Source of the DNA: JADFJB01 sp964464595
Lineage (GTDB): Bacteria; Zhuqueibacterota; JdFR-76; DREG01
Assembly: GCA_964464595.1 (NCBI GenBank)
Contig: CAYXGW010000024.1
Coordinates: 1-57,433, forward strand
DNA length: 57,433 nt
Reading direction: 5' to 3'
Part shown: in pieces, positions 8,900 through 18,101 of the stretch
Layout: every line of letters starts with the position of its first letter
Position numbering within the stretch: position 1 is the first letter of the stretch
Program-made: the position numbers and the translations under genes
Notes under the pieces: model-generated
What the model was told of the DNA's origin: nothing
The model's database searches: none
Seen by the model: the letters and a program-made list of their open reading frames with translations, nothing else

Positions 8900-10030
8900 A
8901 TGGAAAACGAAATCATCGATCTCCTCTCACAGCTTGTCGGGATTAACTCAATTAATCCAACACTCTCCAATGGTCCTGGTGAAGGAACAATAGCAAAATT
9001 CGTTGCCGGGTTTTTAGGCGAATTAGGCCTCGATCCTGAAATTCAAACGGTACAGTCCGGAAGGACAAACGTGGTTGCTGTTATTCCCGGATCTGAAAAT
9101 GTCAAACCATTGTTGCTGAATGCTCATCTTGACACGGTAGGCGTAGAGGGCATGGACAACCCGTTTGCCTTAAAACAAGATGGCGATAAATTATTTGGCC
9201 GCGGCGCTTACGATATGAAAGGCAGCGACACTATTATGCTGCTTCTTGCAAAACACTTTAGCCAAAACACTCCGCCAATGGATCTTTATTTTACATTCGT
9301 TGCAGATGAAGAAGACAAAAGCATGGGTATGGAATATATTGTCGAAAAATGGCTGCCCAATTTACCTCAACTACCGGGAGCTGGCATTTTTCTTGAACCG
9401 ACTGAGTTAGACATTGGGATTTGTCATAAGGGCTTTTCCTGGTTTGAAGTAGAGGTTTTTGGTAAAGCTGCCCATGGCAGTCGGCCTGAACAAGGAATCG
9501 ACGCCATTTTACCCCTTGCTGCAGCTTTGGATGAATTGAGAGGTATCGAACTCGAATTATCAAAAAAAGAAAAGCATCCGTTGTTAGGGAATGCCGGCCT
9601 TCACGCAGGCCTTATCGAAGGAGGCGGCGAGCTAAGCGTTATCCCGCATCAAGCCAGGCTGCAGTGGGAAAGACGCACCTTGCCTGGTGAAACGGAACAA
9701 TCCGTGGTTGCCGAACTTGACCGGGTCCTTAATGCGGTCAAAAGTTATCCCGGAGATCATGCTGTTAATGGCAACCCACTGTTTTCCAGACCTCCTCATG
9801 CAACACCCAGAACTTCGGCAATTGTGCAAAAGCTGCAAAAATTATCGCCAAACTCAGAAATCATCGGTTGTTCGTTTTGGGCAGATTCTGCAATGGGAGG
9901 AGCTGCCGGGTTTCCATCGGTCTTATTTGGACCCGTGGGCCATGGCGCTCATGCAATCGATGAATGGGTAAGTTTGAAGAGTTTAGTAGAGCTTTACAAA
10001 ATACTGAAGCAAATGATAAAAACATATTAA
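8900..10030 (+). CDS. M20/ArgE-DapE family metallopeptidase (amidohydrolase)
   Basis: A 376-residue cytosolic di-zinc hydrolase. The metal-binding and catalytic motifs are in order: NAHLDTV (His ligand and Asp), GAYDMKG (bridging Asp), ADEED (catalytic base Glu plus ligand), FLEPTELD (ligand) and VGHGAHAIDEW near the end (final His ligand). The lid/dimerisation domain lies about residues 175-285 and begins at FGKAAHGSRPE. The family includes N-acetyl-ornithine deacetylase, succinyl-diaminopimelate desuccinylase and aminoacylases. No arginine or lysine biosynthesis genes are adjacent, so the substrate is left open. Length and motifs are normal. Confidence 0.9.
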   Translation: MENEIIDLLSQLVGINSINPTLSNGPGEGTIAKFVAGFLGELGLDPEIQTVQSGRTNVVAVIPGSENVKPLLLNAHLDTVGVEGMDNPFALKQDGDKLFGRGAYDMKGSDTIMLLLAKHFSQNTPPMDLYFTFVADEEDKSMGMEYIVEKWLPNLPQLPGAGIFLEPTELDIGICHKGFSWFEVEVFGKAAHGSRPEQGIDAILPLAAALDELRGIELELSKKEKHPLLGNAGLHAGLIEGGGELSVIPHQARLQWERRTLPGETEQSVVAELDRVLNAVKSYPGDHAVNGNPLFSRPPHATPRTSAIVQKLQKLSPNSEIIGCSFWADSAMGGAAGFPSVLFGPVGHGAHAIDEWVSLKSLVELYKILKQMIKTY

Positions 10031-10157
10031 CCTGTGTTTCGATTTGTGCGTTATTTAATTGTGATTTTGCTACTAGGGTTAGCGTCTTACTTATGAGGTG
10101 TTAGTTTATTTTTTCTATATTTTGTGCCTGATTCTCGAATTATAGTCAAGCAATAGG

Positions 10158-11339
10158 ATGGCAAACAATATGCATAGGCAAATACTATTTAAATATACAT
10201 TTTTTGTTATTCTGTTGATTTCCTGCTCAAATGAAACAGAAAATCCAAATGGATCTAGCGATTATTTTTCTCTGATTCCGCAGAGTCTGGTAAATTGCTT
10301 TCAGCAAGCGAGATATATGGAAGATATCTTCGAAGCTGATACCTTGACACTCACAACTTCTCAGGCAGTTAACCCTTTGATGGTCAGGTCGATTCATTTC
10401 TCTAAAAATGGAAACATATATTTAGGATCACTGAGTAGTTATGTACTTCAATTCGATAGAACCGGACAAATGATTCGGAAAATAGGTAGGAATGGGCAAG
10501 GCCCAGGCGAGTATACATGGGCGAGCTTCGTTACAACAAATTCCAGGGAAGAACTCATAGTGGGAGATTTTGCTCAACATAAGATCACAATACAAGAGGA
10601 AAATGGGATGTTTTTGAGTTCCTTCAGGGTGTATAGCTTGTTTTTTGGATTATTTATTTCAGCCCAAGATGATATTATCCTTGATGATAATTATAACGGC
10701 AGGAGATTAGAAAGGGAGACAATATATGTTTATGGTCGAGATGGCAAGCTGCTTCGAAAATTCGGTAGTGTTTCTGAAACAAGCGCTAAACTAAAGAATG
10801 TACCTTTTACACCAGATAGCCCTTACTTGTCACTATTCGGAAACCATATATTTGCAGCTGACTATCCTGATTTCAAGATCAAAAAATATAACATGCGAGG
10901 TCATTTGCTCAAAGAATTTGGTGTTAAATACAAAAACTGGCGCTCCCTCCTTGATTCCGGTTACGAAAAACTGCCACAACCTCAAATGATTACTGCTGCA
11001 ACAGATAAAATCTTAAAAGAATTTATGAAAGAATTCAAAAAATATCCGATGGTGCACTGGATCACGAACTTTCATCCCGGCATCTTAGCCATGATGACCA
11101 AACCACCGATTAGTGCAGCTGGAGAAAAAGATACCTATTTTGTTTTTTATGATATAGATGGGAATCTCTTGAGCGACGGGTTGTCTTTTCGTCATTCCTT
11201 TCAGGATAATAAGGATCTGAAAACAGTTCTTAAATCGACAACACCAGAAGGTTTCTGCGTTCTACAGTACAACCCCGATAATACGGATATACTTTTGATT
11301 CGATTTAGATTCAAAACAGCATGTTGGGAAGAAAATTAA
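10158..11339 (+). CDS. 6-bladed beta-propeller lipoprotein
   Basis: A 393-residue protein with a hydrophobic leader and lipobox LISC (Cys23 from this start). An ATG four codons later (10170) is an equally good start. The mature part contains NHL-like propeller strands, for example YVLQFDRTGQMIRKIG followed by GQGPGEYTW, which is the hallmark of the 6-bladed beta-propeller lipoproteins common in Bacteroidota and relatives. Later blades repeat the pattern (VYGRDGKLLRKFG). They are presumed extracytoplasmic binding or scaffold proteins; no ligand is known. It stands alone, without operon partners. Confidence 0.82.
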   Translation: MANNMHRQILFKYTFFVILLISCSNETENPNGSSDYFSLIPQSLVNCFQQARYMEDIFEADTLTLTTSQAVNPLMVRSIHFSKNGNIYLGSLSSYVLQFDRTGQMIRKIGRNGQGPGEYTWASFVTTNSREELIVGDFAQHKITIQEENGMFLSSFRVYSLFFGLFISAQDDIILDDNYNGRRLERETIYVYGRDGKLLRKFGSVSETSAKLKNVPFTPDSPYLSLFGNHIFAADYPDFKIKKYNMRGHLLKEFGVKYKNWRSLLDSGYEKLPQPQMITAATDKILKEFMKEFKKYPMVHWITNFHPGILAMMTKPPISAAGEKDTYFVFYDIDGNLLSDGLSFRHSFQDNKDLKTVLKSTTPEGFCVLQYNPDNTDILLIRFRFKTACWEEN

Positions 11340-11788
11340 TATTAAAAACGCATTATAAGAGCCTACCTGGAATAAAAGTTTTCTGGAAATACTAGAAAGA
11401 TAATCAATCTAAAAACTAACGAATTCTTCAAACGATGATATCAGTAGAAATGAGCTATCCTGGATTTGAGTCATCCAGGCCTGTATTTATGAAATCAGCG
11501 ATCCTGGAAAAAACATCGTAGATGTTTAATTATTGTTGGTTCAATTGTCGTCTCAGGCTCACGATCCTAGAGGAGGATCAATAAAAAGATTGAGCAAGAA
11601 ATTATTAATCCTACAAGGATTTAAAAACCTGGAATGCGATCACATATCTACAACAGTAAAACCTCTACGAGGTTATTTTTGAGCTGGTTTTAAATTAACC
11701 CAACTTCGATACTTAAAATTACTTCAAAAAACATAAGGCTAAGATCGTTATTCATTATCTATGTTTAATTACATAAATCCATTCATTA
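11340..11788. repeat. Gene-free interval with four short hairpins (11511-11674)
   Basis: No gene is visible in this interval between two convergent genes. It holds four small perfect palindromes with 3-5 base loops: 11511-11527 (7-bp stem AAACATC), 11563-11579 (GATCCT), 11607-11621 (AATCCT) and 11660-11674 (AACCTC). Three of the four loops are GTA, ACA or TAC. The last is followed by ATTTTT and could act as a weak terminator. A similar cluster lies at 52230-52405. This looks like a family of intergenic hairpin elements rather than one structured RNA. Confidence 0.55.
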
Positions 11789-12586
11789 TCAAATTCCGTT
11801 TAAGAATTTATTTAGTTTATTTAAATAGCCCGCCGGGTTTTCCCAATGGGTGTTATGCCCCGCTTTCGGGATAATCGTCAATTCAGCCTTTGGATATTCC
11901 TTTACAAACTCTTTTGTAATGGTCAGAAACTTTTCATCTTTTTCTCCGGCAACCAACATTAATGGCACATTGATTTGTTTTAATCGCGGCCAAAAATTGG
12001 CTTGGCGGCTTAAACCCGCTGTTTTCATAGAAAGGATGAGTCTATCCGATCGGTTTTGTAATCGTTTTAATTTCAGAGCATTCAGCTTTTCCGGATATTC
12101 ATGCAAGGAGTGAAACAGTGGCAAATGAGTCCAATAATCCAAGAACGGTTCCATTCCTTCCTGTAATCGCTCGCAAATTTGATTTTCCCATTTTAATCGT
12201 TCGGTTATCTCAAGTCTGGTTCTCAAACCCGGGTTAACTCCCTCCAGGATCAAAGCTTTTAATCGGATCGAATGATGAAAATAGGTGTGGAGGGCCAACC
12301 TTGCCCCCATGGAATAACCAATAAAAATGGCTTTTGGGATTTGGTATTCATCCAGAATAGAAATGAGTTGTTCGGCAGTTGATTGAAAAGAATAATTTTG
12401 CAGCTGAAAACCGATATCACTTTTACCATGCCCCGGTAAATCAGGTAAAATACAAAAAAAATCATTGGAAAAAAAATCGGCGATTTTATCCCAATCGCTT
12501 CCTGCTCCCAGAAATCCATGCAAAAATAGTACTGCCGGATTCTTGCTGTTTCCTATTGTTATGAAGTGAAGTTTAGTGTCAGTCAT
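11789..12586 (-). CDS. menH: MenH, 2-succinyl-6-hydroxy-2,4-cyclohexadiene-1-carboxylate synthase
   Basis: A 265-residue alpha/beta hydrolase that would eliminate pyruvate from the MenD product in menaquinone synthesis. It shows LHGFLGAGSDW (oxyanion loop), the nucleophile elbow GYSMG with Ser92, an Asp near VAGEKDEKF and the catalytic His in KAGHNTHWENP. The frame extends upstream to 12727, but that stretch lies inside menD; the ATG at 12586 overlaps the menD stop by 8 bases and begins MTDTKLHF, so it is chosen. Position directly after menF-menD supports MenH rather than another hydrolase. Confidence 0.88.
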   Translation of the reverse strand: MTDTKLHFITIGNSKNPAVLFLHGFLGAGSDWDKIADFFSNDFFCILPDLPGHGKSDIGFQLQNYSFQSTAEQLISILDEYQIPKAIFIGYSMGARLALHTYFHHSIRLKALILEGVNPGLRTRLEITERLKWENQICERLQEGMEPFLDYWTHLPLFHSLHEYPEKLNALKLKRLQNRSDRLILSMKTAGLSRQANFWPRLKQINVPLMLVAGEKDEKFLTITKEFVKEYPKAELTIIPKAGHNTHWENPAGYLNKLNKFLNGI

Positions 12587-14342
12587 GCAGGGATGTGCGA
12601 ATAGCAGAAGAAATTTGATTCCAGACAGATTGATGCTGCTGCACATTTTCCTGGCGATCTGTTTGGATTTCAATGAGTACAGATTCTTCACCGGAAGTTG
12701 CTTGCAACAACATCTCTTTACATTCAATTATTGAGGTTGGCTTACAGTAATTCAGATCGAATTGTGCGGCTGCATGTTCAAAAGTGATGTCATTGGGAGT
12801 GGCAAAAAACTCCTCGAAAGTATCGGTCGATTGAACAATAGGTAAAAACGAAAATATCCCGCCGCCGTTATTGTTGATCACCAAAATTATAATGGGGATT
12901 TTAGAATTTCGTACCAATAAAAGAGAATTCAAATCATGCAACATGGCAAGATCACCTAAAACTACCGTCGTTGGCCGGCCATTACCGGCAGCAAAACCAA
13001 CCGCCGTCGCGATTGTGCCGTCGATGCCATTCACACCACGATTCACGCCAAAATGCAGATTAGCATTACGTTTCAAACCACTGGTATCCAAATCACGCAT
13101 CGGCATGCTATTCGCTGCAAACAGGTTATGATTTTCAGGTAAATACTTGACGATCATGCGGGCAACAACCCATTCAGAAAGAATATTTTCTTCGCTGAAT
13201 ATTTCATTTAATGTAGCTTCAGCGACTCGTTCGGCTTTTCTAAAAGATTGTAAAAGTTGTGAGGAAGCTATGACACCTTTTTCGATTAATATTTTGCAAA
13301 AATCATCTGGATTCATTTCAATGCGATAGCTGACCTGGTGAAAGGGATCTTGTCGAAAAGGGGAATTATTTATGTAAATGGTTTCCGGTTTAAATTGTTC
13401 AAGATAGGTGGATAACAGTTTCGAAACCGGCAGTCCTCCGAGATGAAGTACCAAATCCGGTTCATTTTGTTCAATAAATTCAGGAGTCCGCAAAACAGAA
13501 TCGTAATGAGCCATAACGTTTGCTGAACCTTTTCCTCCGAATCTCAATCCGGAACTAACATCTGCCAGCAACGGCATACCTAACAGTTCTGCAGCTTTTG
13601 TGATGTTTTCATGGTTGGTGGAACCATGCATAGGTCCAACAATAATCAAACCATTTTGGGAATTTGAGATCTTGGCAATACTCTCATTTATTGTTTTATC
13701 TTTCATACTAAGAGTAGGAATACTGTATTCGGTAAAAGGTTTTTCAGTAGTTTTCCATTTCTCTATTGGCTGCAAATAAACGGAAAAATCATTCCAGGTC
13801 GCTTGTGGGGCAAGGGGTTCTCCGTACTGGCAATTTAGTTGGACTGGCCCCGACGGCGAACGAATAGATCGATAAACCGCCTGGTCCACAGTGGTTAGTA
13901 CGAATTGAGGTTCAATTTCTGTGGAGGGAGCCGGCAGATCAAAACTCCATCGGACAAACTGGCCGTAGAGATTCACCTGGTTCATGGTTTGTGGCGCGTC
14001 CGTATCCCGAAGCTCGACAGGCCGGTCTGATGTGAGCAGGATCATAGGTATTGTTGCTCTGCTGGCTTCGATTACTGCAGGGTAATAATTTGCATTGGCG
14101 GTCCCGGATGTTGCAATCAAAACTGCCGGTTTACCAATGGCTTTCGCGTACCCAAGGGCGTAAAAAGCCGCTCCCCGTTCATCCGTATGAATTATTGTTT
14201 GAGATTTTGGATGATTTGCCGCGGCAATTACAAGCGGCGAATTGCGAGAACCAGGTGAAATAATAAAACGGCTAACCCCGTTTCTAACCAGCTCTTCAAT
14301 GAGAATTTCGGACCAAACGTAATTAATGTTGGGTGGGTTCAC
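12579..14342 (-). CDS. menD: MenD, SEPHCHC synthase (ThDP-dependent)
   Basis: A 587-residue ThDP enzyme that joins isochorismate and the succinyl semialdehyde from 2-oxoglutarate, the first committed menaquinone step. N-terminal FIISPGSRNSPL and HTDERGAAFYALG (with the catalytic Glu of the Pyr domain) are MenD signatures. The C-terminal ThDP/Mg site shows GDLAMLHDLNSLL (GDxxxxHD) and NNNGGGIFSFLP. Full length, no disruption. It starts 3 bases after the menF stop and overlaps menH by 8 bases, so the three genes are translationally coupled. Confidence 0.96.
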   Translation of the reverse strand: MNPPNINYVWSEILIEELVRNGVSRFIISPGSRNSPLVIAAANHPKSQTIIHTDERGAAFYALGYAKAIGKPAVLIATSGTANANYYPAVIEASRATIPMILLTSDRPVELRDTDAPQTMNQVNLYGQFVRWSFDLPAPSTEIEPQFVLTTVDQAVYRSIRSPSGPVQLNCQYGEPLAPQATWNDFSVYLQPIEKWKTTEKPFTEYSIPTLSMKDKTINESIAKISNSQNGLIIVGPMHGSTNHENITKAAELLGMPLLADVSSGLRFGGKGSANVMAHYDSVLRTPEFIEQNEPDLVLHLGGLPVSKLLSTYLEQFKPETIYINNSPFRQDPFHQVSYRIEMNPDDFCKILIEKGVIASSQLLQSFRKAERVAEATLNEIFSEENILSEWVVARMIVKYLPENHNLFAANSMPMRDLDTSGLKRNANLHFGVNRGVNGIDGTIATAVGFAAGNGRPTTVVLGDLAMLHDLNSLLLVRNSKIPIIILVINNNGGGIFSFLPIVQSTDTFEEFFATPNDITFEHAAAQFDLNYCKPTSIIECKEMLLQATSGEESVLIEIQTDRQENVQQHQSVWNQISSAIRTSLHD

Positions 14343-14345
14343 AAA

Positions 14346-15764
14346 TCATTTCTCGTTGAGGATATCTAATGCGATGGATATTTTACTTTCCAACTCATCC
14401 CACTCAGCTCTTGGTTCAGAACCCTGGACGATCCCGGCTCCGGCAAATATTCTGGCAGAATTACCAACCAGTAAAACCGACCGAAGGGCAATTACAATTT
14501 CAGACCAATCCCGGGAGATGATCCCGATTGGGGCGGCATACCAACCACGATCAAAGGGCTCTAATTTATTAATCAAATTTAGCGCCTTGGATCTTGGCGT
14601 TCCGCCAACGGCAGGCGTAGGGTGCAAAGTAGACAAAATATCATATATTGAAATGTTATCTCTAAGCTTGCCTGATATCCTAGTATATAAATGATGGACA
14701 TTGGTTAATTTTAGCAGGCTCGGAGATGGTTGGGCGAAAATGTCATCGCATAAACGATTCTTGATTTTTTTGATCGCATCTACAACAAACTCATGCTCGT
14801 GGAGATTTTTTTCACTGTTGAGTAGATAGTTTCCGGATTCCAAATCTTCAACGGGTGATTCTGACCGCGGGATTGTTCCCGAAACCGCTTCACTTAACAA
14901 TGTTCGACCCTTTGTCTTGAATAATCTCTCCGGAGTCGCGCCAAGGAAGTTCACACCATCTATTGGCTGGAAACAGTAAATAAAACAATTCTTATTCCGT
15001 TTCTTAAAAGAATTGACAACTTTTTCCCAACTGATTTGATGAGAAAATTCCAAATCGGTTCTTCTTGCTAAAACCACCTTTTCAATCTCTCGATCCTTGA
15101 TTTTTTTGAGGGATTCTTGAACATTCGTTTGCCATTCCGGCCATTCGGGATAATTAGTTCTGGAAAGTACTTTCGGCCAGGATGCTTCAACCACGCGGCC
15201 GTTTGAAAAATCCAAGCTTTTTATTTTACTCATCAAAGCTAATTTCAAGTCTGCAATGCTTCCTCCATTGTCAAATAATGAAGAAATACTGATAAAATAC
15301 CTATCATTCTGACGATGAATAAATACTTCGGGAAGGACAAACCAAAGTGTCGGAAAATTCTGCCAGTTTGAATTTACCTTTGAAGTTAAATCAAAATTAG
15401 TCCCACCAATAAATCGGATCTTAGAGTTTTCAGGACTGTTGCGGATCATCTCTTCGATGAGAGCAAGCCTCTTTGGAAGCAATTCCGGATCCTGGGTAGT
15501 TACAGTTATGGTTGAGCCGATGCCTGCGATCTCAAAACTATTATCACGACTGCACCAATATACTTTTGGAGTTTGATGCACGCTTTGCAGCCAGGATAAA
15601 ATATCGATTTTATCAAATTCCAATGTGACAATAACAGGGACCGGTAAATCCCTGCCATTGCCATTGCTTTGAGCTATTTGAAGTGTTTGACGAATTTGTG
15701 TTTCAATGGCTTCGTCTGACAGGTACTTAAAAGGAGAATTTATTTCCAAATTGAATATAGACAT
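14346..15764 (-). CDS. menF: MenF, isochorismate synthase
   Basis: A 472-residue chorismate-binding enzyme converting chorismate to isochorismate. The C-terminal half holds the family core: KVVLARR, FLGATPERLF, LLSEAVSGTIPR, KNLHEHEFVV (general-acid/base Glu), LHPTPAVGGTPR and GWYAAPIGI, then FAGAGIV and EWDELESK with the Mg-binding Glu. The N-terminal half (1-220) is the usual variable region. Siderophore-type isochorismate synthases are similar, but linkage to menD-menH makes the menaquinone role clear. No strong Shine-Dalgarno is visible at the start. Confidence 0.95.
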   Translation of the reverse strand: MSIFNLEINSPFKYLSDEAIETQIRQTLQIAQSNGNGRDLPVPVIVTLEFDKIDILSWLQSVHQTPKVYWCSRDNSFEIAGIGSTITVTTQDPELLPKRLALIEEMIRNSPENSKIRFIGGTNFDLTSKVNSNWQNFPTLWFVLPEVFIHRQNDRYFISISSLFDNGGSIADLKLALMSKIKSLDFSNGRVVEASWPKVLSRTNYPEWPEWQTNVQESLKKIKDREIEKVVLARRTDLEFSHQISWEKVVNSFKKRNKNCFIYCFQPIDGVNFLGATPERLFKTKGRTLLSEAVSGTIPRSESPVEDLESGNYLLNSEKNLHEHEFVVDAIKKIKNRLCDDIFAQPSPSLLKLTNVHHLYTRISGKLRDNISIYDILSTLHPTPAVGGTPRSKALNLINKLEPFDRGWYAAPIGIISRDWSEIVIALRSVLLVGNSARIFAGAGIVQGSEPRAEWDELESKISIALDILNEK

Positions 15765-15792
15765 AATATTAAGATTAATTTATAGATGATCG

Positions 15793-16177
15793 TCAGAATG
15801 TCTTGTCTGTATATAACTTAATCATTTTATCAACTGTCATAATTGTTAAATTAAATTGGATAGACTGGCACACTAAAATTCGATCAAATGGATCCTTATG
15901 AATTTGGGGTAATTCATCCAATTTAGCAACACTTGATTCTGTCAAAGGTAAGCTGGAAATTGAATGTTTTTCACGCTGTTTTGGCTAGATAAACTGAAGC
16001 TGGTTTTGGCAATTCTAGTTTACCTAGTTTTTGCTTTATAATCGATTCCCAAATAGATATAACACTCAGATAAACTTCATTATTGGCTTCACATATTCCT
16101 TGCTTCATATGAATTGGCAACCTTTTATCTCCACTAATGAACCAAAGAAAAATATGAGTGTCCAGTAAATACTTCAT
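15793..16177 (-). pseudogene. VapC-like PIN-domain toxin, split by a frameshift
   Basis: The first 68 codons encode a PIN domain start (MKYLLDTHIFLWF with the first acidic Asp, then the Glu in ISIWESIIKQKLGKL) and end in TGA at 15971. In the next frame the rest of the domain follows to a stop at 15793-15795: REKHSISSLPL, then HKDPFDRILV with the C-terminal acidic Asp residues, then MTVD. Removing one A from the AAAA run just before the stop restores AKQREKHSISSLPL, the normal family sequence. PIN toxins are Mg-dependent RNases. As given, the protein lacks the last acidic residues and should be inactive. Confidence 0.85.
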
Positions 16178-16414
16178 TTATTTTTCAAAATGGTTAATAA
16201 TTTCTTCAGGCAATGCATTGTCAAAATCATCTGGCACAACAAATTCTCCTGAGCACAAACCATAAGGACGTGATTTATCTAAATTTGTATGTATAGGTTG
16301 AATTTCAGCTATCGGTTGGTCATCTTTAGTAACGAAAAAAGATTCTCCCTTTTGAACTCGCTTAAAGAATTTTTTTAAATCACTTGCAATTTCATCTATA
16401 CTAATTGTAACCAT
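16178..16414 (-). CDS. Phd/YefM-like antitoxin partner of the PIN toxin
   Basis: A 78-residue protein with an N-terminal Phd/YefM-type DNA-binding and dimerisation motif (IDEIASDLKKFFKRVQKGESFFVTKDDQPIA, split here as IASDLKKF and GESFFVTKDDQPIAEI) and a C-terminal toxin-binding tail RPYGLCSGEFVVPDDFD, which is typical of antitoxins paired with PIN toxins. The stop abuts the toxin start codon. It begins 36 bp after menG and so probably rides on the menG transcript. It would bind and inhibit the adjacent VapC, which is now frameshifted. Confidence 0.83.
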   Translation of the reverse strand: MVTISIDEIASDLKKFFKRVQKGESFFVTKDDQPIAEIQPIHTNLDKSRPYGLCSGEFVVPDDFDNALPEEIINHFEK

Positions 16415-16450
16415 AATTATTCTTTACTTTTTTGTTTTAACCTAAATTAT

Positions 16451-17191
16451 TTAATTCTTATCTCCCACATATATTGTTGAAATGCCAAAACTAAGCTTGG
16501 ACGTGTGAATGTGGATAAAATCTGCTTCTTCCAGTTTTTTACAAAAAGCTTCTCCGTAAGAAAAAGTTTCGACTGTTCGGTTTAAATATTTGTACGCACT
16601 TTTATCGCCTGAAATGATCCCACCCAGATGCGGAAGTATATATCTAAAATAAAACAAGTAAAGAGTTTTGATCATAAAATTTTCAGGTAACGAGAATTCC
16701 AAAATAATTACCCTTCCACCAGGCTTTAATACACGGTACATCTCAAAAAGACATTTTTCAAAATTCTCGACATTTCGAATACCAAACGCAATGACGACTG
16801 CATCCAATGAATTGGAAGCAATGGGTATTTCAGCGCCATCACCTTGAATTAATTCCAGGCGACTATTTAACTCTCTCTTCTGGTATTTTTCTTCTCCGAT
16901 TGCCAACATATCGATAGCCGGATCAATCCCAATACAGAAATCTACATTAGGGTTGTGCGCTAAAGCTGTGAGTGCAACATCACCGGTTCCACAAGCCAGA
17001 TCCAGTATTTTTTGATTAGGAGTATTCTTTAATAATTTGACCGCTTTCTTGCGCCAGCGATAATCTTGTCCCGCAGAAAGAAAATGATTCAAAAAATCAT
17101 AACGAGCTGCGATACGATTAAACATTTTGTAAGATTCATATCGAGAAGGAATCTCCACATGCGGCTCTAAAATTAGAATCTCTTCTGACAT
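16451..17191 (-). CDS. menG: MenG/UbiE, demethylmenaquinone methyltransferase
   Basis: A 246-residue class I SAM methyltransferase that performs the final C-methylation of demethylmenaquinone. UbiE/MenG signatures are clear: MFNRIAARYDFLNHFLS and WRKKAV at the start, ILDLACGTGDVAL (SAM loop), QGDGAEIP, AFGIRNVENF and MYRVLKPGGRVIILEF. In a menaquinone-only organism the acceptor would be demethylmenaquinone; a ubiquinone role is unlikely as no ubi genes are seen. It is upstream of menF-D-H on the same strand, separated by the toxin-antitoxin module. Confidence 0.94.
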   Translation of the reverse strand: MSEEILILEPHVEIPSRYESYKMFNRIAARYDFLNHFLSAGQDYRWRKKAVKLLKNTPNQKILDLACGTGDVALTALAHNPNVDFCIGIDPAIDMLAIGEEKYQKRELNSRLELIQGDGAEIPIASNSLDAVVIAFGIRNVENFEKCLFEMYRVLKPGGRVIILEFSLPENFMIKTLYLFYFRYILPHLGGIISGDKSAYKYLNRTVETFSYGEAFCKKLEEADFIHIHTSKLSFGISTIYVGDKN

Positions 17192-17268
17192 ATATTAAAA
17201 ATTTACTATTAGAATAATTATATTTTTCAGTTTGTAAGGTAAGGGTTAAAGTAAGATTCAAAGACTGT

Positions 17269-17293
17269 AAAAGCAAGGGATTTCAGACCTTGC
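17269..17293 (-). terminator. Possible rho-independent terminator after the crotonase-like gene
   Basis: On the minus strand GCAAGG and CCTTGC (17293 down to 17273) form a 6-bp stem with a 9-base loop, followed by TTTT. It would separate the crotonase-like gene from menG. Confidence 0.45.
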
Positions 17294-17336
17294 ATGATGG
17301 ACGAACCAATTTGGGCGTTTTTTGATATTTACAATT

Positions 17337-18101
17337 TTATTCTTTCACAAACCTTTTCAAAAACTGTCTGAAATCATTACTGATCCAAAGATCTAAAAAT
17401 GCCTCTTTTTCGAGACTCTTAGTCTGCTCTAATTCAGTATTGCCAAAAGAACGGGCCATCTGCAAAAATGCCGAATTGGTTTCCTGGGAATTTAGTTGAA
17501 TCTTCTCGACAAATTCCAGGCACGCTGGAAGCAATTGGTCGGAATCAACGATGAAATCTACCAGACCCATTTTGTATGCTTGATCAACATTAACCGTTTC
17601 CGAGGTTAGCAGGAGCCGCAATCCACGCTGTCGGCCAACCAATTGAAAAAGTCGAACCCCGCCACCCCAACCGGTAATGATTCCATTTTTTGCCTGTCGA
17701 TAACAGAGAGTGGCATGCTTCGCAGCGACACGGAAATGACAAGCTGTAAGAATTTCACAACCGCCGCCCAGCGCTAGTCCATTAACAGCAGCAATTGAAA
17801 CTTTGTTACTGTTCCAAATCCGGTCCAATATTTCCCGCATTCTTTCGGAAACCTGTTGGCCTTCCATACGCGTTGTAAGTCCTGCAAAATAAGCCAGATC
17901 ACCGCCGGCGCAAAAAGTTTTGTCTCCGCTGCCGGTTAGAATCATCGATCGAATTTCCTTATCCTGCTCAATCTCAGATAATATAGACTCTAATTGATCC
18001 ATCACTTTTTCATTCACAGCATTATGAAGCTCAGGACGATTTAAGGTAACAATTGCTGTTTGGTTTTGAATCGAAAATTTTACTTCAGACTGATCTGTCA
18101 T
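17337..18101 (-). CDS. Enoyl-CoA hydratase/isomerase (crotonase) family protein
   Basis: A 254-residue crotonase-fold protein. It shows the two oxyanion-hole elements, FCAGGDL (residues about 62-68) and NGLALGGGCE (about 105-114), and retains the first catalytic Glu in GGGCE. The position of the second catalytic Glu of true enoyl-CoA hydratases is occupied by Ala (CYRQAKNGIITG), so it may not be a classical hydratase. MenB would show a GSFDGGYG-type segment and is longer; this is not MenB even though menG follows. Decarboxylase or isomerase activities are possible. Cytosolic CoA-thioester chemistry is all that can be claimed. Confidence 0.85.
   Translation of the reverse strand: MTDQSEVKFSIQNQTAIVTLNRPELHNAVNEKVMDQLESILSEIEQDKEIRSMILTGSGDKTFCAGGDLAYFAGLTTRMEGQQVSERMREILDRIWNSNKVSIAAVNGLALGGGCEILTACHFRVAAKHATLCYRQAKNGIITGWGGGVRLFQLVGRQRGLRLLLTSETVNVDQAYKMGLVDFIVDSDQLLPACLEFVEKIQLNSQETNSAFLQMARSFGNTELEQTKSLEKEAFLDLWISNDFRQFLKRFVKE

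Noticed and set aside
12587..12727. Longer N-terminus for MenH
   Set aside because: The extra 47 codons lie inside menD and are not MenH-like; ATG at 12586 fits the family and the 8-base overlap.
15971..15973. Reading the TGA in the VapC-like toxin as selenocysteine
   Set aside because: The frame after the TGA is not family-like, whereas removing one A from the AAAA run restores the PIN domain fully.
17337..18101. Calling the crotonase-like gene menB
   Set aside because: It lacks the GSFDGGYG-type MenB segment and is shorter; closeness to menG alone is not enough.
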